Positions 25,687-33,994 of a stretch of DNA of 64,000 nucleotides are shown one piece after another. The DNA is from JAHJQZ01 sp963667595. GTDB lineage: Bacteria > Pseudomonadota > Alphaproteobacteria > Rhizobiales > Devosiaceae. Each line of letters opens with the position of its first letter. Within the stretch, counting starts at the first letter, position 1. Under the pieces are notes generated by a model. It saw nothing but the letters and a program-made list of their open reading frames with translations. It had not been told where the DNA came from and searched no databases. The DNA lies in assembly GCA_963667595.2 (NCBI GenBank), contig CAXXWD010000009.1:124001-188000 (forward strand). The letters run 5' to 3'. Both the position numbers and the translations under genes were made by a program.

Positions 25687-26641
25687 CATGGCCTTTCGGC
25701 TTGAGGATCATGGCCCGGTCGAGGGCAGCGTCGAGGCCGGCGCGTCCGGCGTTGCGCAGGGCGTCGCGGAGATCGACATGATCGTCTTGGCCGAGGCACA
25801 AATAGAGCTTTCCGGTCGCGGTCAGGCGAACGCGGTTACAGTTTTCGCAGAAATTGTGGGAAAAAGGCGTGATGAACCCGAGTTTTCCGCCCGTTTCGTC
25901 GACGCGGAAATAGCGGGCCGGGCCGCCCGTCCGTTCCGCCAGCCGCGTCAGCGTATAGCGTTCAGCCAGACGGTCGCGTACGTGTTTCAGCGACAGGTGC
26001 GCCTTGAAACGATCCAGACCGGTCTCGCCGAGCGGCATGGCTTCGATCAGTGTCAGGTCGCGTCCGGCGCCATGCGCCCAGGCGAGCATGGTGTCGATCT
26101 CGTCGTCGTTGATTCCGGCCAGCACCACCATGTTGATCTTGACGCGAAGCCCGGCCGCTTCCGCCGCCGCGATGCCGGCCAAAACCGTGTCGAGCTGTCC
26201 GCGTCGGGTGATCTCGGTGAATTTTTGCGCATCGAGCGTGTCGAGAGAAACGTTGATACGGCGCATGCCGAAGCCGAAAAGGGCGGGAGCGAAGCGGGAA
26301 AGCTGGCTGGCATTGGTCGTCATCGTCATTTCGTCGAGACCGGCGCCGAGATGGCGTCCGAGTGCGGCGAGAAGTTCCAGGACATCGCGGCGAACGAGCG
26401 GTTCGCCTCCGGTCAGACGGAGTTTGCGGACGCCGCGCGCAACGAAGGCGGAAACGATTTCCTCGATTTCCTCGAAACTCAGTATTTCGCTTCTGGGCAG
26501 AAACCGCATGTGTTCCGACATGCAGTAGGTACAGCGAAAATCGCAGCGGTCAGTGAGCGACACCCGCAAATAGGTGACTTGCCGACCGAAGGAGTCGATC
26601 AGGGGACCGGTCGCGCTGTTGGCTTTTTGCGGTGCTGTCAT
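25619..26641 (-). CDS. moaA: GTP 3',8-cyclase (molybdenum cofactor biosynthesis protein A)
   Basis: A 340-residue radical-SAM enzyme that converts GTP to 3',8-cyclo-GTP, the first step of molybdopterin synthesis. The SAM cluster motif CDFRCTYCM lies near 33-41, LRLTGGEPLVRRD is the SAM-binding segment, and NFCENCNRVRLTATGKLYLC carries the second cluster cysteines. The protein ends in RHMSVTGG, as usual, where the double glycine is needed. ATG 26641 gives the normal length; the frame is open to 26686. The 3' end lies inside a tandem repeat and has an extra copy downstream. No other moa gene is adjacent. Confidence 0.94.
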   Translation of the reverse strand: MTAPQKANSATGPLIDSFGRQVTYLRVSLTDRCDFRCTYCMSEHMRFLPRSEILSFEEIEEIVSAFVARGVRKLRLTGGEPLVRRDVLELLAALGRHLGAGLDEMTMTTNASQLSRFAPALFGFGMRRINVSLDTLDAQKFTEITRRGQLDTVLAGIAAAEAAGLRVKINMVVLAGINDDEIDTMLAWAHGAGRDLTLIEAMPLGETGLDRFKAHLSLKHVRDRLAERYTLTRLAERTGGPARYFRVDETGGKLGFITPFSHNFCENCNRVRLTATGKLYLCLGQDDHVDLRDALRNAGRAGLDAALDRAMILKPKGHDFSVARTGMTGDPGRHMSVTGG

Positions 26642-26768
26642 TGGCGAGACAATAAAGACGAGGTTCCGTCGTGCAAAGCGCTGCACTGTTTGCGCGTCTT
26701 CATATTTTCGGGAACGACAAAAGGCCGACGCGAAGCCGGCCTTTCACGATGGAGCGAACGGGCATTGC

Positions 26769-27371
26769 CTACTGGCGGACAACGACTTTCGAGCCAACAT
26801 CGACCCGATCATAAAGATCGATGATATCGTCATTGGTCAGACGGATGCAGCCCGAGGAGACGGCCTGGCCGATGGTCCAGGGTTCGGACGTACCATGCAG
26901 GCGATAGAGCGTCGCGCCGATATAGAGGGCACGGGCACCGAGCGGGTTGTCGGGGCCGCCTTCCATATAGGCCGGCAGGCCCGGAACGCGCGAGCGCATC
27001 TGCGGCGGCGGCGTCCAGCCCGGCCACTCGGCCTTGCGGGTAATGGTGTGCGTGCCCGACCAGCGGAAACCGTCGCGCCCGACGCCAATGCCGTATTTCA
27101 TCGCCTTGCCGTCTTCGAGCACCAGATAAAGCCGGCGTTCGGACGTCTCGACGACGATCGTCCCGGGCCTGTACTTGGTTTCATAGCTCACGACCTGACG
27201 ATGGATCGAACTGCCGCGTCTGGCGCTCCCCGTATCAAGACCTCTATTGCCACCTTCTACCCATTTGTCGACTTCCGGGACATAGATCAACGCCGCATAG
27301 GAGGGTGTGATCATTGCCACGCTGACAAATGCGCCAATGATGAACGTGATTATCCGCTTCATCGCCTTCAT
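26769..27371 (-). CDS. L,D-transpeptidase (YkuD domain)
   Basis: A 200-residue exported enzyme that cross-links peptidoglycan or links proteins to it. A signal peptide (MKRIITFIIGAFVSVAMITP, ending near SYA) precedes the YkuD domain. The active site YRLHGTSEPWTIGQAVSSGC (then IRL) has the conserved His, Ser, Gly and Cys. The PGTIVVETSERRLYLV strand is typical. ATG 27371 is chosen, with ATG 27362 nine bases later as an alternative. It stands alone, divergent from rpiA, with 224 bases between. Confidence 0.92.
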   Translation of the reverse strand: MKAMKRIITFIIGAFVSVAMITPSYAALIYVPEVDKWVEGGNRGLDTGSARRGSSIHRQVVSYETKYRPGTIVVETSERRLYLVLEDGKAMKYGIGVGRDGFRWSGTHTITRKAEWPGWTPPPQMRSRVPGLPAYMEGGPDNPLGARALYIGATLYRLHGTSEPWTIGQAVSSGCIRLTNDDIIDLYDRVDVGSKVVVRQ

Positions 27372-27595
27372 ATCCAAATTTTTCCCTGTACTCTTTGGCG
27401 CGAATCTTAATTGCACCAAGTCGCAATTTGGCTCTTTATCCCGGAATGCAGACTCTTGAAAAGAGGGTCTCTGGGTGTGTGTATACGGTTTATGAACCAT
27501 AATTATTAAAGTGTTGCAAACTCGCGTTGATTGCGCTTCACAGAGCTGTGATTGAGGCCTGTTGTGATGGTCGGCCGCAGGTGGAGTAGTGAGAA

Positions 27596-28288
27596 ATGCG
27601 TGAACAGGACAAATTGCTGGCCGCCAAGGCGGCGCTCGTCGAGGTAAGGCCGGGCATGAAGATCGGGCTCGGCACCGGTTCCACTGCCTGCCTTTTCGTC
27701 GATCTTGTCGGCAAGCTCGTCAGCGACGGGCTGGAGTGTCTGTGCGTGCCCACCTCCATCGCGACGGAGAATCAGGCCCGTGATCTGGGCATTCCGCTTG
27801 CCGATCTCGATTCGGCCGGCTCGCTCGATATCACCGTCGATGGTGCCGACGAGGTCGATCCGGCGCTCAATCTCATCAAGGGCGGTGGCGGCGCCCTGTT
27901 GCGCGAAAAGATCGTGGCTGCCGCGACCAAGCGTATGGTCGTGATCGCCGACGGGTCCAAGGCGGTCAAATCGCTCGGCCGGTTTCCCCTGCCCATCGAG
28001 ATCAATCCCTTCGCCTTCATGACGACCACACGCGCCGTGGAGGCGGTGGCGATGCAACACGGCTGTGCCGGTGCGGTTGCGCTGCGCCGGAACGCCGATG
28101 GCGCGCCTTTTGTCACCGATGGCGGTCATTTTGTCCTCGATGCGTCTTTTGGCCTCATTTCCGATCCAGAAGCACTTTCGGACGCTTTGCTTGACATCCC
28201 CGGCGTGGTCCAGCACGGACTGTTTCTCGGAATGTGCCGGGTCGCCTATTTCGCCGAAAACGGCACGGTCACCAAGCTCGGCGTCTGA
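27596..28288 (+). CDS. rpiA: ribose-5-phosphate isomerase A
   Basis: A 230-residue enzyme interconverting ribose 5-phosphate and ribulose 5-phosphate. GLGTGSTACLFVDLVGKL near 22-39 binds phosphate, ITVDGADEVDPALNLIKGGG near 80 holds the catalytic aspartate and glutamate, and ALLREKIVAAATKR follows. Length and layout are normal. It is followed after 31 bases by the DUF2059 gene, an arrangement common in Hyphomicrobiales that is usually followed by glutathione reductase. Confidence 0.95.
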   Translation: MREQDKLLAAKAALVEVRPGMKIGLGTGSTACLFVDLVGKLVSDGLECLCVPTSIATENQARDLGIPLADLDSAGSLDITVDGADEVDPALNLIKGGGGALLREKIVAAATKRMVVIADGSKAVKSLGRFPLPIEINPFAFMTTTRAVEAVAMQHGCAGAVALRRNADGAPFVTDGGHFVLDASFGLISDPEALSDALLDIPGVVQHGLFLGMCRVAYFAENGTVTKLGV

Positions 28289-28319
28289 TCGCCGTCGCCA
28301 AACTGGAGGATTCTCCGCG

Positions 28320-28841
28320 ATGTCCGCTTCGCTTCGTTCCGCCGCGGTTCGCCTCGCCGCTCTGTTTTTGTCCCTTTTCGTCGTCGCCGGCCTGGCATCG
28401 CTGCCGGCTCAGGCGCAGGAACTGTCGCCCGATCACATTGCGCTGGCGCGCAAATATGTCGATCTCAGCTACAAGATCACCACCTTCGAGCAAACGCTCG
28501 TCCAGACGGGTATCGATGTCTCCGATGCCATCGTCAAGCAGGACCCCAGCCTGAAAGAGGCGTCCAACAAGGCCATTGGCGATGCCATCAGCTATTTCGC
28601 CACGCAGAAGGACGAGGTGCTCAATCAGTTTGCGCGCGTTTATGCGCTGCATTTCTCCATGGACGACCTCAAGGAACTGAATGCGTTCTACGAAACGCCG
28701 GTCGGACAAAAGCTTGCCATGGAGCAATCGAAGATTGACCAGCAGATCGTCACACTCTTCTCGCTCTACGAAAGCAACATGCGTAAGGAGTTCTACGCAC
28801 GGGTGCGCGCCGACCTGATCGCGCAGGGCGCAAAGCTGTAG
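28320..28841 (+). CDS. DUF2059 secreted protein
   Basis: A 173-residue protein with a signal peptide (hydrophobic LAALFLSLFVVAGLASLPAQ at about 12-31, cleavage near AQA) and an all-helical DUF2059 domain containing FYETPVGQKLAMEQ, the family's best-conserved segment. Function is unknown; it is periplasmic by prediction. GGAGGA precedes ATG 28320. It is probably co-transcribed with rpiA and ends before a strong terminator. Confidence 0.88.
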   Translation: MSASLRSAAVRLAALFLSLFVVAGLASLPAQAQELSPDHIALARKYVDLSYKITTFEQTLVQTGIDVSDAIVKQDPSLKEASNKAIGDAISYFATQKDEVLNQFARVYALHFSMDDLKELNAFYETPVGQKLAMEQSKIDQQIVTLFSLYESNMRKEFYARVRADLIAQGAKL

Positions 28842-28918
28842 GCTCCGTCAGGTTTTTTAAAAGCGATCTTTCTCGCTTTTCACCCTCCGACCTGATTTGC
28901 GAGCGAGGGTGCACAGAC

Positions 28919-28958
28919 AAAAAAAGGCGTTCCGGGATCGGTCCCGAAACGCCTTTTT
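28919..28958. terminator. bidirectional rho-independent terminator
   Basis: AAAAAGGCGTTCCGGGA and TCCCGAAACGCCTTTTT form a long stem (one mismatch) around TCGG, with A and T runs on the two sides, so it can stop transcription both ways between the DUF2059 and YitT genes. Confidence 0.8.
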
Positions 28959-29063
28959 CTAGAGCATTTCCAGGTGAAGTGGACACCGGTTCACCGTTCG
29001 GAAATGCGACAAAACAAGGACTTGGAGCTTTTCACTGTTTCATGGAAACAGTGAAAAGCTCTA
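28959..29063. repeat. RIME/Bru-RS-type repeat ending in CTCTAG
   Basis: Begins CTAGAGCATTTCCAGGTGAA with GTGGACACCGGTTCACCG, continues GGAAATGCGACAAAACAAGG and closes with a hairpin in which GAGCTTTTCACTGTTTC pairs with GAAACAGTGAAAAGCTC, then TAG. CTAG at 29061 supplies the stop of the YitT gene. Confidence 0.88.
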
Positions 29064-29678
29064 GTAGGCGATGTAGTGATCGCGTCGATGGTTGATGGCG
29101 ATGACGAGATCGAGAACGATGGCGCCGAGCACCGACAGGGCGACCGTCATCGGATCGCGCAGGAACAGAGCCACGCCGAACAGGATCACGTCGAAGATCA
29201 ATTGCGTCCAGCCGGCGCGGAAGCCGGTCTTGTCCTGCAGATAAAGCGCCATGATGCCGATGCCGCCGAGGCTGGCGCCGTGACGGAACAAGGCGAGCAG
29301 GGCGAAGCCGGTCATTGCGCCGAACAGGATGGCGCCGACGATCGGGTTGAGGCTGTCGAACGCGACCCAGAACGGCAGGAGTTGCGCCAGAACGGACATG
29401 AGGCCGACGGCGATGAAGCTCTTGACGGTGAAGCCAAGGCCCATGCGTTTGTAGCCGAACCAGTAAAAGGGCAGGTTCAGCACGAAAAAGATCGGGCCGA
29501 AATCCCAGCCGGTCACATAGGAAATCAGCATCGACAGGCCGGCAATCTGCCCGGTGATGAGGCCGAGATGGCGCAAAATGACAATCCCGAACGCCGCCAT
29601 GAGGCCACCGAAGGCCAGCCCCTGGGCATCTTCGAGTAGCGTGTGGCGGATCGGAGACGGTGTTGATGTGTCGCTCAT
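29061..29678 (-). CDS. YitT family membrane protein
   Basis: A 205-residue inner-membrane protein with five to six hydrophobic helices. The pattern LAFGGLMAAFGIVILRHLGL, then TGQIAGLSMLISYVTGW and the later RHGASLGGIGIMALYLQDKT fits the YitT (DUF161) family, whose transport function is undefined. ATG 29678 is chosen; no clear ribosome-binding site. The stop codon is made by the CTCTAG end of the repeat. It lies opposite in direction within the otherwise co-directional rpiA, DUF2059 and gor group, so it is probably an insertion into that block. Confidence 0.83.
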   Translation of the reverse strand: MSDTSTPSPIRHTLLEDAQGLAFGGLMAAFGIVILRHLGLITGQIAGLSMLISYVTGWDFGPIFFVLNLPFYWFGYKRMGLGFTVKSFIAVGLMSVLAQLLPFWVAFDSLNPIVGAILFGAMTGFALLALFRHGASLGGIGIMALYLQDKTGFRAGWTQLIFDVILFGVALFLRDPMTVALSVLGAIVLDLVIAINHRRDHYIAY

Positions 29679-29856
29679 GCGCGGGCTTTTGTCATGCTCG
29701 CGAACGCCGGGCAAGTGTCATGTCAACCGCAAGGCCGGCGGCGCGGCGACCGGCGCTGCGCGCATATCCGGTACTGGTTTTGCGGCACTGGTCGCGACTT
29801 GTTTCGCATCAGCATTTATGCTTTCCGCTTGGCGCCCGAAGGAAGGAAGACTGACG

Positions 29857-31224
29857 ATGTATGATCTCATAGTGATCGGTGGCGGTTCCGGAGGCGTGCG
29901 CGCCGCCCGCATGGCCGCGTCCCATGGCGCCAGGGTGGCGATTGTCGAAGAATATCGTTACGGCGGTACCTGCGTCATCCGCGGCTGCGTGCCGAAAAAG
30001 CATTTCGTCAATGCCTCCCGTTTCGCCGATCTGTTCGAGCTGGCGCCGAGTTTCGGCTGGCAGGTCATGTCGAAATTCGACTGGCCGACCCTCAAGGCCA
30101 ACAAGGACCGCGAGATCGACCGGCTCGAAGGCATCTACGGCACGCTGCTCGATAAGGCCGGCGTCGAAGCCTTCGCCGATCGCGGCGTGGTCACCGGGCC
30201 CAACAGCGTTCGTCTCGTCAACCAGGGGCGCGATCTCCAAACGCGCGTCATCCTTGTCGCCACGGGCGGCCACCCCTTCCGGCCGAACATCATCGGGGCC
30301 GAACTGGGCATCACCTCGAACGAGGCCTTCGAACTCGAAGCGCTGCCGGCATCTATTCTGATCGAGGGCGCCGGCTATGTCGCCGTCGAGTTTGCCGGCA
30401 TCTTCGCCGGGCTCGGGGTCAAGACGACGCTGACCTATCGCCGCGATAACGTGCTCAGGGGATTCGACAACGATCTGCGCGAGGGCCTGAGCGACGCCAT
30501 GCAGGCACGCGGCATCCGTTTCCTCTTCAATTCCTCGATCGAACGGCTGGAACACACCCATCACGGCATCCGGGCCGTGTTCTCGACCGGCGATGCCGAT
30601 GATTTCGGCGCGGTGATGTTCGCGACCGGCCGCCTGCCCAACACCCGCGACATGGGTCTCGAAGCCGTCGGCGTCGACATGGACGCCACCGGCACCATCG
30701 CCGTTGACGCCTATTCGCGGACGTCCGTGCCCTCGATCTATGCGGTGGGCGACGTCACCGGCCGCGCCGAACTGACGCCGGTCGCCATCCGCGAAGGCGC
30801 TGCTTTTGCTGAAACCGTGTTCAACAACACGCCCACCGCCGTCGATCATTCCCTCATCCCGACCGCCGTTTTCTCCGAGCCGGAAATCGGCACCGTCGGC
30901 CTGAGTGAGGCGGAGGCAGTCGAGAAATACGGCGACATCGACGTCTGGGTCACCCGCTTCCGCCCGATGATCAACACCTTGAGCGACAAGCCGGACAAGG
31001 TGATGTTCAAACTGATCGCCGAAAAGGACGCGGGAAAGGTGATCGGCTGCCATCTCATGGGCCCCAACGCCGCCGAAATGATCCAGCTTATCGCGGTTCC
31101 CATGGCCATGGGCGCGACCAAAACCGATTTCGACCGCGCCATCGCCGTCCACCCCACGGCGGCCGAGGAACTGGTGACCCTCAAGGCCCCGAGCTATGTT
31201 TATCGCGGCGGGGTGAAGCGGTAG
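29857..31224 (+). CDS. gor: glutathione-disulfide reductase
   Basis: A 455-residue FAD enzyme that reduces glutathione disulfide with NADPH. YDLIVIGGGSGGVRAARMAA binds FAD, GGTCVIRGCVPKK holds the redox-active disulfide CVIRGC, and the C-terminal AVHPTAAEELVTLK has the catalytic His-Glu pair; IEGAGYVAVEFAGIFAGLG is the NADPH fold. GGAAGGAAG fixes ATG 29857. The long upstream open frame is not counted. In related genomes the next gene is usually aroG; here a HicAB cassette intervenes. Confidence 0.95.
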   Translation: MYDLIVIGGGSGGVRAARMAASHGARVAIVEEYRYGGTCVIRGCVPKKHFVNASRFADLFELAPSFGWQVMSKFDWPTLKANKDREIDRLEGIYGTLLDKAGVEAFADRGVVTGPNSVRLVNQGRDLQTRVILVATGGHPFRPNIIGAELGITSNEAFELEALPASILIEGAGYVAVEFAGIFAGLGVKTTLTYRRDNVLRGFDNDLREGLSDAMQARGIRFLFNSSIERLEHTHHGIRAVFSTGDADDFGAVMFATGRLPNTRDMGLEAVGVDMDATGTIAVDAYSRTSVPSIYAVGDVTGRAELTPVAIREGAAFAETVFNNTPTAVDHSLIPTAVFSEPEIGTVGLSEAEAVEKYGDIDVWVTRFRPMINTLSDKPDKVMFKLIAEKDAGKVIGCHLMGPNAAEMIQLIAVPMAMGATKTDFDRAIAVHPTAAEELVTLKAPSYVYRGGVKR

Positions 31225-31256
31225 GCGGGTTTTCCCCCAATCCTTGATGCATCCAC

Positions 31257-31607
31257 TCAAGAGATACTTCTGAGGTCATCCCTCATGGCAGCTTTGAGTT
31301 CTGTAGTGGTTTTGATCCGTTCTGGACTACCCGGATCCAGCTCTTCCCACGCCTTCAGAAGCGCATATACCTTTTCCGATGCGACGAGTTGCGAACGAAG
31401 AAGCCAATGTCCGACATCGAGTTCAGACCCTCGAGAGAATCCTTGTTTTTCTTGGAGAATCCACGATTCAAGAAGGCCTATATAGGCTTCTTTACGTTCG
31501 TCATACCTACGTTTCTCTACAGAAAATCTCGTGGACATATACCACTGCATGACTGCTGTTATCAGACTTCCGAAGCCAAATGCAGTTATCAATGCTAAAA
31601 TGTCCAT
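31257..31607 (-). CDS. hypothetical protein with one membrane segment
   Basis: A 116-residue protein. Residues 1-24 (MDILALITAFGFGSLITAVM) form an N-terminal membrane helix, followed by a basic stretch (SVEKRRYDERKEAY) and a soluble helical domain. No family is recognised. Its base composition is lower in GC than the flanking core genes, like the HicAB pair next to it, so it was probably acquired together with them. Not assigned a function. Confidence 0.6.
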   Translation of the reverse strand: MDILALITAFGFGSLITAVMQWYMSTRFSVEKRRYDERKEAYIGLLESWILQEKQGFSRGSELDVGHWLLRSQLVASEKVYALLKAWEELDPGSPERIKTTTELKAAMRDDLRSIS

Positions 31608-31681
31608 GTGAACGGTCCTGAACTATTCACCGGCTACTGCTGCCGTGGGATGGCGACAGAATAAATGTCGTCTGTTCCCGG

Positions 31682-32005
31682 TTAGCCAAGTTTGGCCGAT
31701 ACGAGCCGGTTGATGCTGACTCCCTGCTCAGCGGCCTGGATTGCTAAACTGCGGTGTTGTTCCGGCGGTATCCGTACCTGAAACTTGCCGCTGTATTCCC
31801 TATCGGCAAGTGGCTTCGGTACGTGCTCTCCATTGGCAAGCATGTCTTGCACTATTTCACTGACCAGCTCGACGACCCCGGTTAGGGCTTCATTTTGTTT
31901 GGTGGCGAGAAAGGACAGGCTGGGGAACTCGGCGCACAAGGCAACATATTCCCCATCATCTTCTGACCACGTAACGCGATAGGTATAGTGCTTATGGTCA
32001 ACCAT
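31682..32005 (-). CDS. hicB: HicB family antitoxin
   Basis: A 107-residue antitoxin: an N-terminal HicB fold (YTYRVTWSEDDGEYVALCAE, then FPSLSFLATKQNEAL) and a C-terminal ribbon-helix-helix DNA-binding segment (KFQVRIPPEQHRSLAIQAAE, then GVSINRLVSAKL). It neutralises HicA and represses its own operon. Its start overlaps the hicA stop by 8 bases, in the usual hicA-hicB order. Confidence 0.87.
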   Translation of the reverse strand: MVDHKHYTYRVTWSEDDGEYVALCAEFPSLSFLATKQNEALTGVVELVSEIVQDMLANGEHVPKPLADREYSGKFQVRIPPEQHRSLAIQAAEQGVSINRLVSAKLG

Positions 32006-32255
32006 TGTCCCGTTCCTTCATTTTCTTAACTGCGGCCAACACCTGTTTGACCTGGTAGGTTTTCGCTTTGCCGTTTGCCCCACACTGGATGTTTACGCGG
32101 GGATCGCCTGGCCAAGGTGTTTTGTAGATATGATGACTCGTTCCCTTGTTGCGTGGCGCGCCAAAATAGTACCCGCATACCGCTGCAAGGCTGGAGAAGC
32201 GCACATCCTGAGGCGCTTCCTGCATCTCCTTGAGGGTTCTGTCTATCTGCTTCAC
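31998..32255 (-). CDS. hicA: HicA family toxin (mRNA interferase)
   Basis: An 85-residue protein with the HicA double-stranded-RNA-binding-like fold. The catalytic histidine lies in NKGTSHHIYKTPWPGDPRVN, corresponding to the GSH motif of the family, and AYQV-like TYQVKQVLAAVKKM closes the domain. HicA cleaves mRNA during stress. The start is a GTG at 32255 without a clear ribosome-binding site, so translation may be weak or leaderless. First gene of the pair, transcribed from an AT-rich promoter region. Confidence 0.82.
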   Translation of the reverse strand: MKQIDRTLKEMQEAPQDVRFSSLAAVCGYYFGAPRNKGTSHHIYKTPWPGDPRVNIQCGANGKAKTYQVKQVLAAVKKMKERDNG

Positions 32256-32300
32256 AGGGATAAAATAGTATCATTATTGATATTATTCAAGCGTCTCCTT
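32256..32300 (-). promoter_or_regulatory. AT-rich promoter/operator region of hicAB
   Basis: The stretch is much richer in A and T than its surroundings. TATCATTATTGATA (32269-32282) is an inverted repeat (TATC/GATA with 6 bases between) about 14 bases upstream of the hicA GTG and is a candidate operator for the HicB ribbon-helix-helix. The assignment is inferred from position. Confidence 0.4.
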
Positions 32301-32520
32301 ATGCAACTAAAAAGGTTACCCGCTGGCGAGCTTGCCATGTGGCAAGCGCCGAGGGGCTAGAACGATGGAATGCGGCCACGAGGGCGGCATTAGCTATGGA
32401 GGAGACCTGCAGGCCACATGACCTGTCAAACATGCTTGGCACATCCGCTATTGCTTGCTAGACCGCCCGCCAGTGGCGGGACGAGATCGCCCGGCGCGTG
32501 AAAAGGACGGATTTCGAGAA

Positions 32521-33900
32521 ATGACCGATGCCGCCTCGACCCAAGGTTGGACTCCCAAATCCTGGCGCGACAAGCCGGTGTCTCAGGTCCCCGCCTATCC
32601 GGACCCGGAAGCGCTCAGGCGGGCCGAAAGCCAGCTTGCGAGTTTCCCGCCTCTGGTGTTCGCCGGCGAAGCGCGCGATCTCAAGGCGAACCTGGCCCAG
32701 GTGGCGCGCGGCGAGGCGTTCCTGTTGCAGGGCGGCGACTGCGCCGAGAGTTTCGGCGAACACGGCGCCGACCACATCCGCGATTTCTTCCGGGTGTTTT
32801 TGCAAATGGCGATCGTTCTGACCCACGGCTCGACCAAGCCGGTGGTCAAGGTCGGTCGCGTCGCTGGCCAGTTCGCCAAGCCGCGTTCGGCCGATATCGA
32901 GAGTGTGGACGGCGTCGATCTGCCCTCCTATCGCGGCGACATCATCAACGACATCGCGTTCACGCCCGAAGCGCGCGTGCCCAATCCCGACCGCATGCTC
33001 GACGCCTATCGCCAGTCGGCGGCGACCCTCAATCTGTTGCGCGCCTTCGCGACCGGCGGTTTCGCCAATCTGGCGCGCGTGCACGAATGGACCACCGAGT
33101 TCTTGAAAACCTCGAACGCCTATCCGGCCTATGAGGAACTGGCGCACAAGATCGACGACGCGATTGCCTTCATGCGGGCGCTGGGCCTGACGCCCGACAA
33201 CACGCCGCAGCTTCGCGAAACGCGGTTTTTCACCTCCCATGAGGCGCTGTTGCTCGGCTACGAGGAAGCGCTGACCCGGCGGGATTCGATCACCAATGAC
33301 TGGTACGCCACCTCCGGGCACATGCTGTGGATCGGCGACCGCACCCGCCAGCCCGACGGCGCCCATGTCGAGTATTTTTCCGGGGTCAAGAATCCGATCG
33401 GCCTCAAATGCGGTCCGAGCCTGTCGAGCGACGATCTCAAGCGTCTTGCCGACAAGCTCAATCCCGAGCGCGAACCGGGCCGGTTGACGCTGATCACCCG
33501 GTTCGGCGCCGGCAAGGTTCGCGAGCACCTGCCGCGCCTCATCGAGGCGATCAAGGCGGAAGGCCAGCAGGTCGTCTGGTGCTGCGATCCCATGCACGGC
33601 AATACCGTCAAGACGGCATCCGGCTACAAGACGCGGCCCTTCGAATACGTGCTCGATGAGGTCGACGACTTCTTCGCCGTGCATCGCGAGATGGGCACCT
33701 ATGCCGGGGGCGTTCATATTGAAATGACCGGGCGGGACGTGACCGAGTGTACGGGTGGGGTTTCGGCCGTAACCGAAAACGATCTGTCGAACCGCTACGA
33801 CACGCGTTGTGATCCGCGGCTCAATGCCTCCCAGTCGCTGGAGCTCTCGTTCCACGTCGCGTCGCGTATCGCCGAGCACAGCGCCAGGGCCGCATCGTGA
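32521..33900 (+). CDS. aroG: 3-deoxy-7-phosphoheptulonate synthase, class II
   Basis: A 459-residue plant-type DAHP synthase that condenses phosphoenolpyruvate with erythrose 4-phosphate to start the shikimate pathway. LQGGDCAESFGEHGADHIRD near 81-100 and VGRVAGQFAKPRS near 120 bind PEP; DPMHGNTVKT near 358 and GVHIEMTGRDVTECTGG near 397 hold metal and substrate residues. Length is normal. The start is ATG 32521, with AAAGGA about 14 bases upstream; the upstream frame to 32455 is not counted. Confidence 0.94.
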   Translation: MTDAASTQGWTPKSWRDKPVSQVPAYPDPEALRRAESQLASFPPLVFAGEARDLKANLAQVARGEAFLLQGGDCAESFGEHGADHIRDFFRVFLQMAIVLTHGSTKPVVKVGRVAGQFAKPRSADIESVDGVDLPSYRGDIINDIAFTPEARVPNPDRMLDAYRQSAATLNLLRAFATGGFANLARVHEWTTEFLKTSNAYPAYEELAHKIDDAIAFMRALGLTPDNTPQLRETRFFTSHEALLLGYEEALTRRDSITNDWYATSGHMLWIGDRTRQPDGAHVEYFSGVKNPIGLKCGPSLSSDDLKRLADKLNPEREPGRLTLITRFGAGKVREHLPRLIEAIKAEGQQVVWCCDPMHGNTVKTASGYKTRPFEYVLDEVDDFFAVHREMGTYAGGVHIEMTGRDVTECTGGVSAVTENDLSNRYDTRCDPRLNASQSLELSFHVASRIAEHSARAAS

Positions 33901-33994
33901 CCGGCGGAAAACGCCCGATTAGCTGAACATTAACCCTAATGGACCATAAACGCTGAACCATTAAGTCCCGCGTGTCGATGGGAAGGGTTGCGTT

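Noticed and set aside
25129..25781. Two similar open frames (95 and 94 residues) that look like paired small proteins
   Set aside because: They are the same stretch of the 368-base tandem repeat read twice; the second runs into moaA on the other strand.
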